From Rhodospirillales bacterium (GTDB lineage Bacteria > Pseudomonadota > Alphaproteobacteria > Rhodospirillales > Defluviicoccaceae), in NCBI GenBank assembly GCA_007694935.1, contig REES01000139.1, positions 22,593-86,592 on the forward strand: 64,000 nucleotides of DNA, read 5' to 3'. The notes beneath the pieces were generated by a model. It worked only from the letters and a program-made list of their open reading frames with translations. It searched no databases and was not told the DNA's origin. Shown one piece after another: positions 10,575 to 17,343 of this stretch (positions are counted from its first letter, which is position 1; the number at the start of each line of letters is the position of its first letter). Position numbers and translations under genes: made by a program.

Positions 10575-11104
10575 GTGTTCGTCTCCTCCTTGTCGGACGC
10601 GCCCGGGCGGGACGCGTCGGGCCGGTGCGCGGCCAGCAGCGCATCGGTCAGGACCAGCTTGGCCTTGCGAATATCGGCGTAGGGCAGCACCGTTTCCTCA
10701 CCGTTCATGGCAATCCGCACGTGCTCGCCGTCGGTGCCCAGCAACCGGCCGGTGAACCGCCGGCGGCCATTGATCAGCCGGTCGGTCTCGACCCGCACCT
10801 CGAACCCAGCGAACCGCTCGAAATCGGCAAGACGGACCAAGGGTCGATCGATTCCCGGGGAACTGACCTCCAAGGTATAGCTGCCGGTGATGGGATCATC
10901 CACGTCGAGCACCGCCGAAATCGCCCGGCTCAACTCGGCGCAGTCGTCCACCTGCATGGCGGCACCATCGTTCCGTTCGGCCATCACCTGCAGCCGCGGG
11001 CGATGCTGCCCGATCACCTGCACCCTGACCACACGATAGCCCATCCCCTGGATGGTGGGCTCCAGCAGGGCCTCCAGCCGTTCGATGAGCGTGTTTGGTG
11101 TCAT
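10571..11104 (-). CDS. rimP: Ribosome maturation factor RimP
   Basis: About 177 residues from ATG 11104 (MTPNTLIERLEALLEP); an in-frame GTG lies three codons upstream at 11113. RimP helps build the 30S head. The N-terminal domain contains YRVVRVQVIG and DCAELSRAISAVLDVDDPI, followed by the hallmark YTLEVSSPGIDRPL and the C-terminal SH3-like domain (FTGRLLGTDGEHV). It is the first gene of the minus-strand operon, with a leader terminator about 50 nt upstream of its start. Confidence 0.96.
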   Translation of the reverse strand: MTPNTLIERLEALLEPTIQGMGYRVVRVQVIGQHRPRLQVMAERNDGAAMQVDDCAELSRAISAVLDVDDPITGSYTLEVSSPGIDRPLVRLADFERFAGFEVRVETDRLINGRRRFTGRLLGTDGEHVRIAMNGEETVLPYADIRKAKLVLTDALLAAHRPDASRPGASDKEETNT

Positions 11105-11150
11105 CCGTTCCACCCGTGCGCCCGTTGCCGCGGCGGGGGAAATCTCGGAT

Positions 11151-11180
11151 TAAACGAAAAAGGCGGGCACATGGCCCACC
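11151..11180 (-). terminator. Leader terminator/attenuator upstream of rimP
   Basis: On the minus strand, GGTGGGC (11174-11180) pairs with GCCCGCC (11162-11168) around the 5-nt loop CATGT and is followed at once by TTTTTCGTTT (11151-11161). This is a textbook intrinsic terminator in the right orientation to end transcription before rimP. A premature terminator class ahead of rimP is known in proteobacteria. Whether this copy is regulated, for example by NusA level, cannot be read from sequence alone. Confidence 0.75.
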
Positions 11181-11242
11181 TCATCAAACCCCAAGCCCTT
11201 CGGCGGTCCAACGAGACCGGATCACCTGCGATCCTCAGGCAG

Positions 11243-11270
11243 GATATAGCTCAAGGCCGTTGACGCTCAA
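11243..11270 (-). promoter_or_regulatory. Candidate promoter of the rimP-pnp operon
   Basis: On the minus strand TTGAGC (11265-11270) and TATATC (11243-11248) are separated by 16 bp, resembling sigma-70 -35 and -10 elements. The predicted start near 11236 would give a leader of about 130 nt that contains the terminator at 11151-11180. The match is reasonable but not perfect, and the site overlaps the end of the merR-like gene. Confidence 0.4.
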
Positions 11271-11764
11271 GCGGTTTTCTGCCCGCCACCGGTGCGGCGT
11301 CTGCGCTCGTTGCGGCCGGTCATGGACCTGCCGGGCGATCGGCCGCCCTGCGGCTTGAACAAGGCGTCCAGGATGCGGCATTCCGGCACGCGGCCGGTGC
11401 TGCAGCCGTCCACCATTGCCGCCATTGTCTGCTCCATGCGGCGGAGATCGTCGATCCGTCCCCGGATGGCGGTCAGGTGCCGGTCGGCGATCCCATGCAC
11501 CGTGTCGCACGAGCCGCCGGCGTCATCCGCCAGTCTCAGCAGTTCCCGCACCTCGGCGAGGCCGAATCCCAGTTCCCGGCTGCGCCGGATGAACACCAGC
11601 CGGCGGAGGTGCGTCTCTCCGTAAACACGGTGGCCCCCCGCGGTGCGCGGCGCCCTCGGCAGCAGGCCGACGCGCTCGTAGTACCGGACGGTCTCCACAT
11701 GGCAGCCGCTTTCGCGGGCGAGCCAGCCGATGCCCCCGGAAGCCTCCGCCCCGGTTGCCGTCAT
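11267..11764 (-). CDS. MerR-family metal-responsive regulator
   Basis: About 165 residues from ATG 11764, which has AGAGGTG 8 nt upstream; a GTG at 11776 is possible but has no spacing for a ribosome site. The N-terminal winged helix (IGWLARESGCHVETVRYYERVG) is followed by a dimerisation helix and a Cys-based metal site. Cys86 (SCDTV) and Cys121/Cys129 (DGCSTGRVPEC) correspond to the three Cys ligands of MerR/ZntR-type sensors of divalent soft metals. CueR-type Cu(I) sensors lack the first of these. A further Cys21 sits before the YYE motif, as in PbrR-like proteins. The tail is short and Arg-rich. It is divergent from a cation transporter and shares its operator, so it most likely senses Pb, Cd, Zn or Hg ions; the metal is inferred. 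Confidence 0.88.
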   Translation of the reverse strand: MTATGAEASGGIGWLARESGCHVETVRYYERVGLLPRAPRTAGGHRVYGETHLRRLVFIRRSRELGFGLAEVRELLRLADDAGGSCDTVHGIADRHLTAIRGRIDDLRRMEQTMAAMVDGCSTGRVPECRILDALFKPQGGRSPGRSMTGRNERRRRTGGGQKTA

Positions 11765-11779
11765 CACCGGAATCACCTC

Positions 11780-11810
11780 TTGAACCTGTAGTGACTACGG
11801 GTCGCAGGAT
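11780..11810 (+). promoter_or_regulatory. MerR-type promoter/operator with 19-bp spacer
   Basis: TTGAAC (11780-11785) and CAGGAT (11805-11810) are separated by exactly 19 bp, the overlong spacer that MerR-family activators untwist. The spacer CTGTAGTGACTACGGG contains an imperfect dyad (GTAGT-GACTAC) very like PbrR/CadR operators. It reads toward the transporter and lies between the divergent regulator and transporter genes, so the regulator probably both represses and activates from here. Confidence 0.8.
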
Positions 11811-11845
11811 AATCGTTGCACCGGTCCAACGACACGAGAATCGTC

Positions 11846-12526
11846 GTGAGCCAGCACTGCTGCGAGGCCCCTCCGTTCACCGGCGAATCGGTGGCCTACC
11901 GCCGCGTCCTGTTCGCGGTCATTGCCATCAACGCGACCATGTTCGGGGTGGAATTGACCGCAGGGATCTTGGCGTCGTCACAGGCTCTCAAGGCCGATGC
12001 ACTGGACTTCCTGGCCGATTCGCTCACCTACGCGCTGACGTTGCTGATGATCGGGCGGCCGCTCCGATGGCGGGCGAGCGCCGCCCTGGTGAAGGGAGCC
12101 AGCCTCGGGGTGGTCGCGCTCTGGGTGCTGGGCACCACGGTTCATCGCATGTTCAACGGCGATGTCCCTGACCAGCTGGTGATGGGCGGGATCGGCCTGC
12201 TCGCCCTTTTCGCCAACGTGACCAGCGCGCTGCTGCTGATGCGCTACCGCTCGGGCGACGCCAACGTACGGTCGGTTTGGCTGTGCAGCCGCAACGATGC
12301 CATCGGCAACGTCGCGGTGATCGCGGCGGCGGGCTTGGTGTTCCTGACCGGGACCGCCTGGCCGGACCTGGCGGTGGCCCTGGTCATGGCGGCGCTGTTC
12401 CTGCACTCGGCCACCGGGATCATCCGGCAGGCGGTGGGCGAATTGCGACAGCCGCCGGCTGCCCGGGCGCACGGTCATGCCCATGAGCCTGGCCAAGAGC
12501 ACAAGCGCCCAACCCCCGCCGCGTGA
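11846..12526 (+). CDS. Small cation diffusion facilitator-type metal transporter
   Basis: About 226 residues from GTG 11846 (MSQHCCEAPP). A TTG at 11816 is open but would lie almost on the promoter -10. Five to six membrane segments follow an N-terminal CC pair (Cys5-Cys6). The TM2 metal site is D54xxxD58 (DALDFLAD). In TM5 the usual HxxxD is C147xxxD151 (CSRND), giving a Cys ligand. The C-terminal cytoplasmic metal-binding domain of larger CDFs is absent; instead there is a short His-rich tail (His209, 211, 213, 219). It probably exports the same ion sensed by the divergent MerR-type regulator. Confidence 0.85.
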   Translation: MSQHCCEAPPFTGESVAYRRVLFAVIAINATMFGVELTAGILASSQALKADALDFLADSLTYALTLLMIGRPLRWRASAALVKGASLGVVALWVLGTTVHRMFNGDVPDQLVMGGIGLLALFANVTSALLLMRYRSGDANVRSVWLCSRNDAIGNVAVIAAAGLVFLTGTAWPDLAVALVMAALFLHSATGIIRQAVGELRQPPAARAHGHAHEPGQEHKRPTPAA

Positions 12527-12560
12527 GTCCGGACGGCCGCAGCTTGACCGGTCAGCGTGA

Positions 12561-13004
12561 TCACCGACGCCGCCGGGACGGGCGGTCCAAATCGTTGATA
12601 TCCCGGTTCACCCGGTAGGCTTCCGAGGTCACGTAGGCTTCCATGGCGCGGAGCCGGTGTTCCAGGCCGCGGAAGCGGTGGCGAAGCTCGGAGAACGAAC
12701 GCGCCGGATCGACCCGGACGTTGCGCCAGAATCGTGCCTCCTCGCTGGTGTCGTACAGTCGCTCCGGTGCTCGGGGCAGGATGCAGGCGAGCACGAGGTA
12801 GGCGAGGATCGTTGCCGGCGTGAACATCAGCAAGGCCACCACGGTGGCGAGTCGCACCACCCAGCGCTCCACCCCGAAGTAACCGGCGATGCCGGCACAG
12901 ACACCGAGAAAGATGCCGTTACGGGGGTCGCGAAACAGCCGATTCAGGCTTCCGCCGCTGGCGTCGCGGAACGCCGTCGGTTCATCGTTGCGGTCGGGCA
13001 TCAT
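12561..13004 (-). CDS. pspC: Phage shock protein C (PspC-domain membrane protein)
   Basis: This 147-residue protein has the PspC domain at about residues 17-80: RLFRDPRNGIFLGVCAGIAGYF, then a hydrophobic membrane segment (VVALLMFTPATILAYLVLACIL). A C-terminal coiled-coil-like region (FSELRHRFRGLEHRLRAMEAYV...) follows. PspC works with PspB in the inner membrane to sense envelope stress and release PspF from PspA. It overlaps pspB by 4 bp as the third gene of pspABC. Confidence 0.93.
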   Translation of the reverse strand: MMPDRNDEPTAFRDASGGSLNRLFRDPRNGIFLGVCAGIAGYFGVERWVVRLATVVALLMFTPATILAYLVLACILPRAPERLYDTSEEARFWRNVRVDPARSFSELRHRFRGLEHRLRAMEAYVTSEAYRVNRDINDLDRPSRRRR

Positions 13005-13231
13005 ACTTCCTTCCTCCAGTCCGGCGCTTCGGCGTCGAGGATGCGTTCCAGAGTATTGATCCGGCTTTCAAGCTTCGGTGCCAGGTCCCACAACTCGGCC
13101 AGCATCTTCTCATCCTCGGCGGACAGCACCTTGGCCGTCCGCCAGCGGGTGACGTAGTGGGCGATGATCCAGATCGGCGCGATCACCACCATGAACAGGA
13201 TAATCGGTACGTAAAGAAAGTCGCCCATCAT
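13001..13231 (-). CDS. pspB: Phage shock protein B
   Basis: This 76-residue protein has a single N-terminal membrane helix (VPIILFMVVIAPIWIIAHYV) followed by a cytoplasmic coiled-coil with the PspB pattern (AEDEKMLAELWDLAPKLESRINTLERIL). PspB partners PspC in membrane-stress sensing. It sits 33 bp downstream of pspA and overlaps pspC by 4 bp. Confidence 0.94.
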   Translation of the reverse strand: MMGDFLYVPIILFMVVIAPIWIIAHYVTRWRTAKVLSAEDEKMLAELWDLAPKLESRINTLERILDAEAPDWRKEV

Positions 13232-13264
13232 GCCGGCCTTTCGTTGGTCCCCATTCGCTTCGGT

Positions 13265-13960
13265 TTAGCGCTCCCCGGACGTGCCGCCGCTGCCGCCCGG
13301 CTCCCCGGCGATCCGTGCCTTCAGTGCCTGCAGTTCGGCCTCGATGGTGTGGTCGGCCTCCAGGTCCGCGATTTCTTCGGCCAATGATTTCCGCTGTCCC
13401 AGATCGAAGGCTTCCACCTCCCCTTCGGCGCGGTCGACCCGCCGTTCCAGCGTCTCGAAACGGGCAAAAGCATCGTCGACCCGGCTGTCGTAGACCTGCC
13501 GCCGCGCCCGCAGCCGGTTGTTGGCGGTCACTTCCCGTGCCAGCATCGCCTTGTGCTTCGCCTTGGCCTCGTTCAGCTTGGCCTCCAGCTTGACGATATC
13601 GCCCTCGCCCTGGGCAAGGGCCGCATCCAGGGCCTCCAACTCCTCCTGCAAGGCCCGGGCGGTGTCCGCCACCTTGGCCTTCTCCAGCAGCGCCGCCCGG
13701 GAGAGATCTTCCCGCCCCTTGCGCAGTGCAATCTCCGCCTTGCGGTCCCATTCCGCCTGAGCGTCTCGCAGTCGCTTGAGGCGCCGCTCAAGTTCCTTGC
13801 GCTCAGCGATGGTGCGGGCGGCGGTGGTGCGCACCTCCACCAGCGTCTCCTCCATCTCCTGGATGATCAGCCGGATGATCTTCTGGGGATCCTCCGCCCG
13901 GTCGAGTATGGCGTTGACGTTGGCGTTGATGATGTCCGAAAGCCGTGAAAACACGCCCAT
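13265..13960 (-). CDS. pspA: Phage shock protein A (PspA/IM30/ESCRT-III-like)
   Basis: About 231 residues from ATG 13960 (MGVFSRLSDIINANVNAIL), the invariant PspA start; the frame is open further upstream, but that stretch overlaps the promoter. The rest is long coiled-coil with the family pattern AEDPQKIIRLIIQEMEETL near residues 22-40. The N-terminal amphipathic helix binds stressed membranes. PspA protects the membrane as an oligomer and inhibits PspF when unstressed. The gene is driven from a consensus sigma-54 promoter at 14023-14037. Confidence 0.97.
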   Translation of the reverse strand: MGVFSRLSDIINANVNAILDRAEDPQKIIRLIIQEMEETLVEVRTTAARTIAERKELERRLKRLRDAQAEWDRKAEIALRKGREDLSRAALLEKAKVADTARALQEELEALDAALAQGEGDIVKLEAKLNEAKAKHKAMLAREVTANNRLRARRQVYDSRVDDAFARFETLERRVDRAEGEVEAFDLGQRKSLAEEIADLEADHTIEAELQALKARIAGEPGGSGGTSGER

Positions 13961-14022
13961 GATGGTTCCCTTCCTGATCGCTGTGGCGCCGGCACCGCTT
14001 GCCGGCATCTCAGCCCTCACAC

Positions 14023-14037
14023 GCAAGCGCCGTGCCA
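14023..14037 (-). promoter_or_regulatory. Sigma-54 promoter of pspABC
   Basis: On the minus strand the sequence reads TGGCACG-GCGC-TTGC, a perfect match to the -24/-12 consensus TGGCACG-N4-TTGC. It lies 62 bp upstream of the pspA ATG and points toward it. The adjacent divergent gene encodes a sigma-54 activator, so control of pspA by PspF and RpoN is strongly indicated. Confidence 0.93.
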
Positions 14038-14053
14038 CCTACCACAGGCGAGC

Positions 14054-14066
14054 CAATCCATTGAAA
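14054..14066 (-). promoter_or_regulatory. Candidate IHF site in the psp control region
   Basis: CAATCCATTGAAA matches the reverse-complement IHF consensus YAANNNNTTGATW at all fixed positions but one and is followed by an A-tract. It lies between the sigma-54 promoter and an upstream palindrome, where a DNA bend would bring a bound activator to the polymerase. The assignment rests on position and consensus only. Confidence 0.45.
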
Positions 14067-14125
14067 AAAATCGATGTTTCAGCATCGGTTCGGGGAGCCG
14101 GGGATCAGCGGTGTGGCCTTATACA

Positions 14126-14136
14126 CCATACTATGG
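14126..14136. promoter_or_regulatory. Palindrome CCATACTATGG, candidate PspF enhancer site
   Basis: CCATA-C-TATGG is a perfect inverted repeat centred about 100 bp upstream of the pspA sigma-54 promoter and about 38 bp upstream of the pspF start. Enhancers for PspF lie at a similar distance in enterobacteria and overlap the pspF promoter, allowing autorepression. This site may do the same here; that is inference. Confidence 0.4.
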
Positions 14137-14168
14137 CGAAATCCGCCCACGGTTAGTATGTTCCTTCA

Positions 14169-15242
14169 ATGCCTCCGGTCCCTCCCGACCTGCCGCCCCT
14201 GATCGGCCAGTCCCGTCCGTTTCTCGCGGTGATGGAGGAGGTCTCCCGACTGGCCGCCGTGGATCGGCCGGTGCTGGTGGTCGGTGAGCGCGGCACCGGC
14301 AAGGAGCTGGTGGCGGCCCGGCTCCATTACCTGTCGAGCCGATGGAACCGGCCGTTGGTGACCCTCAACTGTGCCGCCCTGGCGGAAAGCCTGCTGGAGA
14401 CGGAGCTGTTCGGGCATGAGGCGGGCGCCTTCACCGGCGCCGTGCGCCGCCGCACCGGCCGGTTCGAGCGGGCCGACGGCGGGACCCTGTTCCTCGATGA
14501 GATTGCCAGCGCCGGCGCGGCCGTGCAGGAAAAAGTCCTTCGGGTGGTGGAATACGGCGTGTTCGAGCGCGTCGGCGGCAGCGACATCCTCAGTTGTGAC
14601 GTGCGCCTGGTGGCGGCCGCCAACACCGACCTGCCAAGCGAGGCCGAAGCAGGCCGCTTCCGGCATGACCTGCTGGACCGCCTTGCCTTCGACGTGGTCA
14701 CGCTGCCACCCCTCAGGGCCCGCAGCGAGGATATCCCGGTGCTTGCCGAGCATTTCGCCCGGTCCATGGCGGTGGAACTGCAGTGGCCGTTGGCGCCGGC
14801 CTTCTCCCGCAGCGCTTTGGCAGCGCTGATGGCCTATCCCTGGCCGGGCAACGTGCGGGAGCTGCGCAACGTGGTCGAACGGGCTGTGGCCCGTCGGCCG
14901 GCGCCGGAACCGGTCATCGACTCCATCGTGTTCGATCCGTTCGATTCCCCGTATCGGCCCGGTCCGCCACCGGTCGCAGCGGCCACGTCTTCCGGCGCCA
15001 CCAGGCCCGATGCCACCGCCCCGGCTGTGCGCCTGCCCACGGACCTCCGCCATGCGCTCGACCGATTGGAAAGCGAACTGCTGGCCGCGGCACTGGAGCA
15101 AGCCCGCTACAACCAGCGGCGGGCGGCCGAGACCCTCGGTCTCGGCTATCACCAGTTGCGCAACCGTCTCAAGAAGCACGGCCTGATCCGCCACGCCCGT
15201 GACGGCGGCAGCACGGATGTTGCAGACGTCGATGGAACCTGA
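14169..15242 (+). CDS. pspF: Psp operon sigma-54 activator PspF
   Basis: This 357-residue AAA+ enhancer-binding protein has no N-terminal receiver domain, as is typical of PspF. Features are Walker A (GERGTGKE), the sigma-54 contact loop GAFTGA, Walker B (GGTLFLDEI), the sensor region and the arginine-finger part (FRHDLLDRLAFDVVTLPPLR). A Ser/Pro-rich linker (about 255-290) leads to a C-terminal Fis-type helix-turn-helix (LEQARYNQRRAAETLGLGYHQLRNRL). It is encoded divergently from pspA. PspA binding to the AAA+ surface is the known off-switch. Confidence 0.94.
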   Translation: MPPVPPDLPPLIGQSRPFLAVMEEVSRLAAVDRPVLVVGERGTGKELVAARLHYLSSRWNRPLVTLNCAALAESLLETELFGHEAGAFTGAVRRRTGRFERADGGTLFLDEIASAGAAVQEKVLRVVEYGVFERVGGSDILSCDVRLVAAANTDLPSEAEAGRFRHDLLDRLAFDVVTLPPLRARSEDIPVLAEHFARSMAVELQWPLAPAFSRSALAALMAYPWPGNVRELRNVVERAVARRPAPEPVIDSIVFDPFDSPYRPGPPPVAAATSSGATRPDATAPAVRLPTDLRHALDRLESELLAAALEQARYNQRRAAETLGLGYHQLRNRLKKHGLIRHARDGGSTDVADVDGT

Positions 15243-15301
15243 AAGACTGCGGCACGCGACACATAACCTCTTGAGCCATCATCGCGATCGGCAGCAAAGC
15301 C

Positions 15302-16198
15302 ATGACGTCTTCCGCGCACCCTCCTGGCACGCCGCCGGTTGTGGGAATCATCGGCGGCAGCGGGATCTATGACATCGCCGGCCTTGAAGGCGCACAGTGG
15401 GTGCCGACGCCGTCTCCCTTCGGGTTGCCCTCGGATGACCTGCTGATCGGCTACCTGGACGGGCTCAAGATGGTGTTTCTGCCCCGCCACGGCCGCGGCC
15501 ATCGCATTCCCCCGTCCGAGCTGAACAGCCGCGCCAACGTCGACGCGATGAAGCGGCACGGGGTGACGGAGTTGATCTCGCTGAGTGCCTGCGGCTCGCT
15601 TCGGGAAGAGCTGTCGCCCGGTACTTTCGTCATTGTCGATCAGTTCATCGATCGCACCTTCGCCCGTCCCAAGAGCTTCTTCGGAACCGGCCTGGTCGCC
15701 CACGTGGGCATGGGACACCCGGTGTGTGCCCGCCTCGGCGACGCGCTCGAGGCCGCAGCGGGAGTCCTGGGCATCCCCACCGTTCGGGGCGGCACCTATC
15801 TGGTGATGGAGGGGCCGCAGTTCTCCACCCTCGCCGAATCCCGCCTGTATCGCGCCTGGGGTTGCGACGTCATCGGCATGACCAACATGCCGGAGGCCAA
15901 GCTCGCGCGGGAGGCGGAGCTGTGCTACGCCACCGTCGCCATGGTGACCGACTACGACTGCTGGCATCCGGACCACGACCATGTCTCGGTTGAAGCCATC
16001 GTCCGCGTGCTGATGGATAATGCCGATAAGGGCCGGGCACTGGTCCGGCAGGTGGCGCCGGCCCTGGCCGGCCGGGAGCAATCGTGCCGGGAGGGGTGTC
16101 ACACTGTGCTGGGCAACGCCTTGATCACCGCCCCGGAAGCCCGCGATCCGGAGATGATCGCCCGGCTCGACGCGGTTGCCGGGAGGGTGCTCAAGTAA
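15302..16198 (+). CDS. mtnP: S-methyl-5'-thioadenosine phosphorylase
   Basis: This 298-residue enzyme cleaves methylthioadenosine with phosphate to adenine and methylthioribose-1-phosphate in methionine salvage. Family motifs: [12 protein letters not shown] (phosphate loop), [34 protein letters not shown], and [19 protein letters not shown] followed by the VTDYDCW substrate-gating segment. Its size fits MTAP/MtnP. The next gene, mtnA, uses the product and starts one base after the mtnP stop, so they form an operon. Confidence 0.95.
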   Translation: MTSSAHPPGTPPVVGIIGGSGIYDIAGLEGAQWVPTPSPFGLPSDDLLIGYLDGLKMVFLPRHGRGHRIPPSELNSRANVDAMKRHGVTELISLSACGSLREELSPGTFVIVDQFIDRTFARPKSFFGTGLVAHVGMGHPVCARLGDALEAAAGVLGIPTVRGGTYLVMEGPQFSTLAESRLYRAWGCDVIGMTNMPEAKLAREAELCYATVAMVTDYDCWHPDHDHVSVEAIVRVLMDNADKGRALVRQVAPALAGREQSCREGCHTVLGNALITAPEARDPEMIARLDAVAGRVLK

Positions 16199-16199
16199 C

Positions 16200-17294
16200 A
16201 TGCGTATCGGCGAACGCCATTATCGCAGCATCTGGCTGTCCGAGGACGGCTGGGCGGTGGAAATCATCGACCAGACCCGCCTGCCGCACGATTTTGCCAC
16301 CATCAGGCTGGAATCGCCGGACGACGTGGAGCGAGCCATTCGCGAGATGGAGGTGCGGGGCGCACCGCTGATCGGGGCGACCGGAGCCTATGGGTTGAGC
16401 TTGGCCGCCCGAGGCGACCCGTCAACCGAAGCCTTGGAGCGCGCGTACAAGGCCTTGCTGGCAACACGGCCTACCGCGGTCAATCTGCGCTGGGCGCTGG
16501 ATCACATGATGGCGGTGCTGATCCAACTCCCGCCGGAGCAGCGGGCGGAAGCCGCCTATCGCCACGCAGCCGATATCTGCGACGAGGATGTCGCCATCAA
16601 TGAGTCGATCGGCCGCCACGGCTTGTCCCTGCTGGAAAACCTCTGGCAGGCCAAGGGTGCCAGCGGCCGCCTCGATGTGCTCACCCACTGCAATGCCGGC
16701 TGGCTCGCCACGGTCGACTGGGGCACCGCCCTGGCGCCGATCTACAAGGCTCATGATGCGGGCATTCCCGTCCATGTCTGGGCCGATGAAACACGCCCGC
16801 GCAACCAGGGTGCCAGTCTGACCGCCTGGGAGCTCGGACAGCATGGGGTTCCCCACACCGTCATCGTCGACAACGCCGGCGGCCACCTGATGCAGCGGGG
16901 CCTTGTGGACATCTGCATCACCGGCACCGACCGGACCAGCCGCCACGGCGATGTGTGCAACAAGATCGGCACCTATCTCAAGGCGCTGGCCGCGTGGGAC
17001 AACAACGTGCCGTTCTACGTCGCGCTGCCCGGCCCGACCATCGACTGGACCATTGCCGATGGCATCGCCGAGATCCCGATCGAGGAACGGGACCCCGCGG
17101 AGGTGACCCGGGTGACCGGCCGCACCCGGGAGGGCCACGTGGTTTCGGTCGATATCACCCCGGCCGGCGCGACCGCCGCCAACCCGTCCTTCGACGTCAC
17201 CCCGGCGCGTCTGATCACCGGGTTCATCACCGAACGCGGCGTGTGCGAGGCATCGGAAGCCGGGCTCGCCCGTCTGTTCCCCGACCACGGCTGA
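16200..17294 (+). CDS. mtnA: S-methyl-5-thioribose-1-phosphate isomerase
   Basis: About 364 residues from ATG 16200 ([13 protein letters not shown]). It converts methylthioribose-1-phosphate to methylthioribulose-1-phosphate. The family is related to eIF2B. Visible signatures are [15 protein letters not shown], the catalytic-Cys region [19 protein letters not shown], the acidic [20 protein letters not shown] and the catalytic Asp region [21 protein letters not shown]. It acts directly on the MtnP product. Later salvage genes (mtnB, C, D) are not in this window. Confidence 0.95.
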   Translation: MRIGERHYRSIWLSEDGWAVEIIDQTRLPHDFATIRLESPDDVERAIREMEVRGAPLIGATGAYGLSLAARGDPSTEALERAYKALLATRPTAVNLRWALDHMMAVLIQLPPEQRAEAAYRHAADICDEDVAINESIGRHGLSLLENLWQAKGASGRLDVLTHCNAGWLATVDWGTALAPIYKAHDAGIPVHVWADETRPRNQGASLTAWELGQHGVPHTVIVDNAGGHLMQRGLVDICITGTDRTSRHGDVCNKIGTYLKALAAWDNNVPFYVALPGPTIDWTIADGIAEIPIEERDPAEVTRVTGRTREGHVVSVDITPAGATAANPSFDVTPARLITGFITERGVCEASEAGLARLFPDHG

Positions 17295-17323
17295 CGGCGA
17301 CCGGTCGAACCAACCTCCCAACG

Positions 17324-17343
17324 GGCCTTTGTCAGTAAAGGCC
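17324..17343. terminator. Hairpin between convergent mtnA and PBP1A genes
   Basis: GGCCTTT (17324-17330) and AAAGGCC (17337-17343) form a perfect 7-bp stem with a 6-nt loop that includes the PBP1A stop codon. It has no long T-run but lies exactly at the convergence point of two genes, so it could serve as a bidirectional transcript end. Confidence 0.5.
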
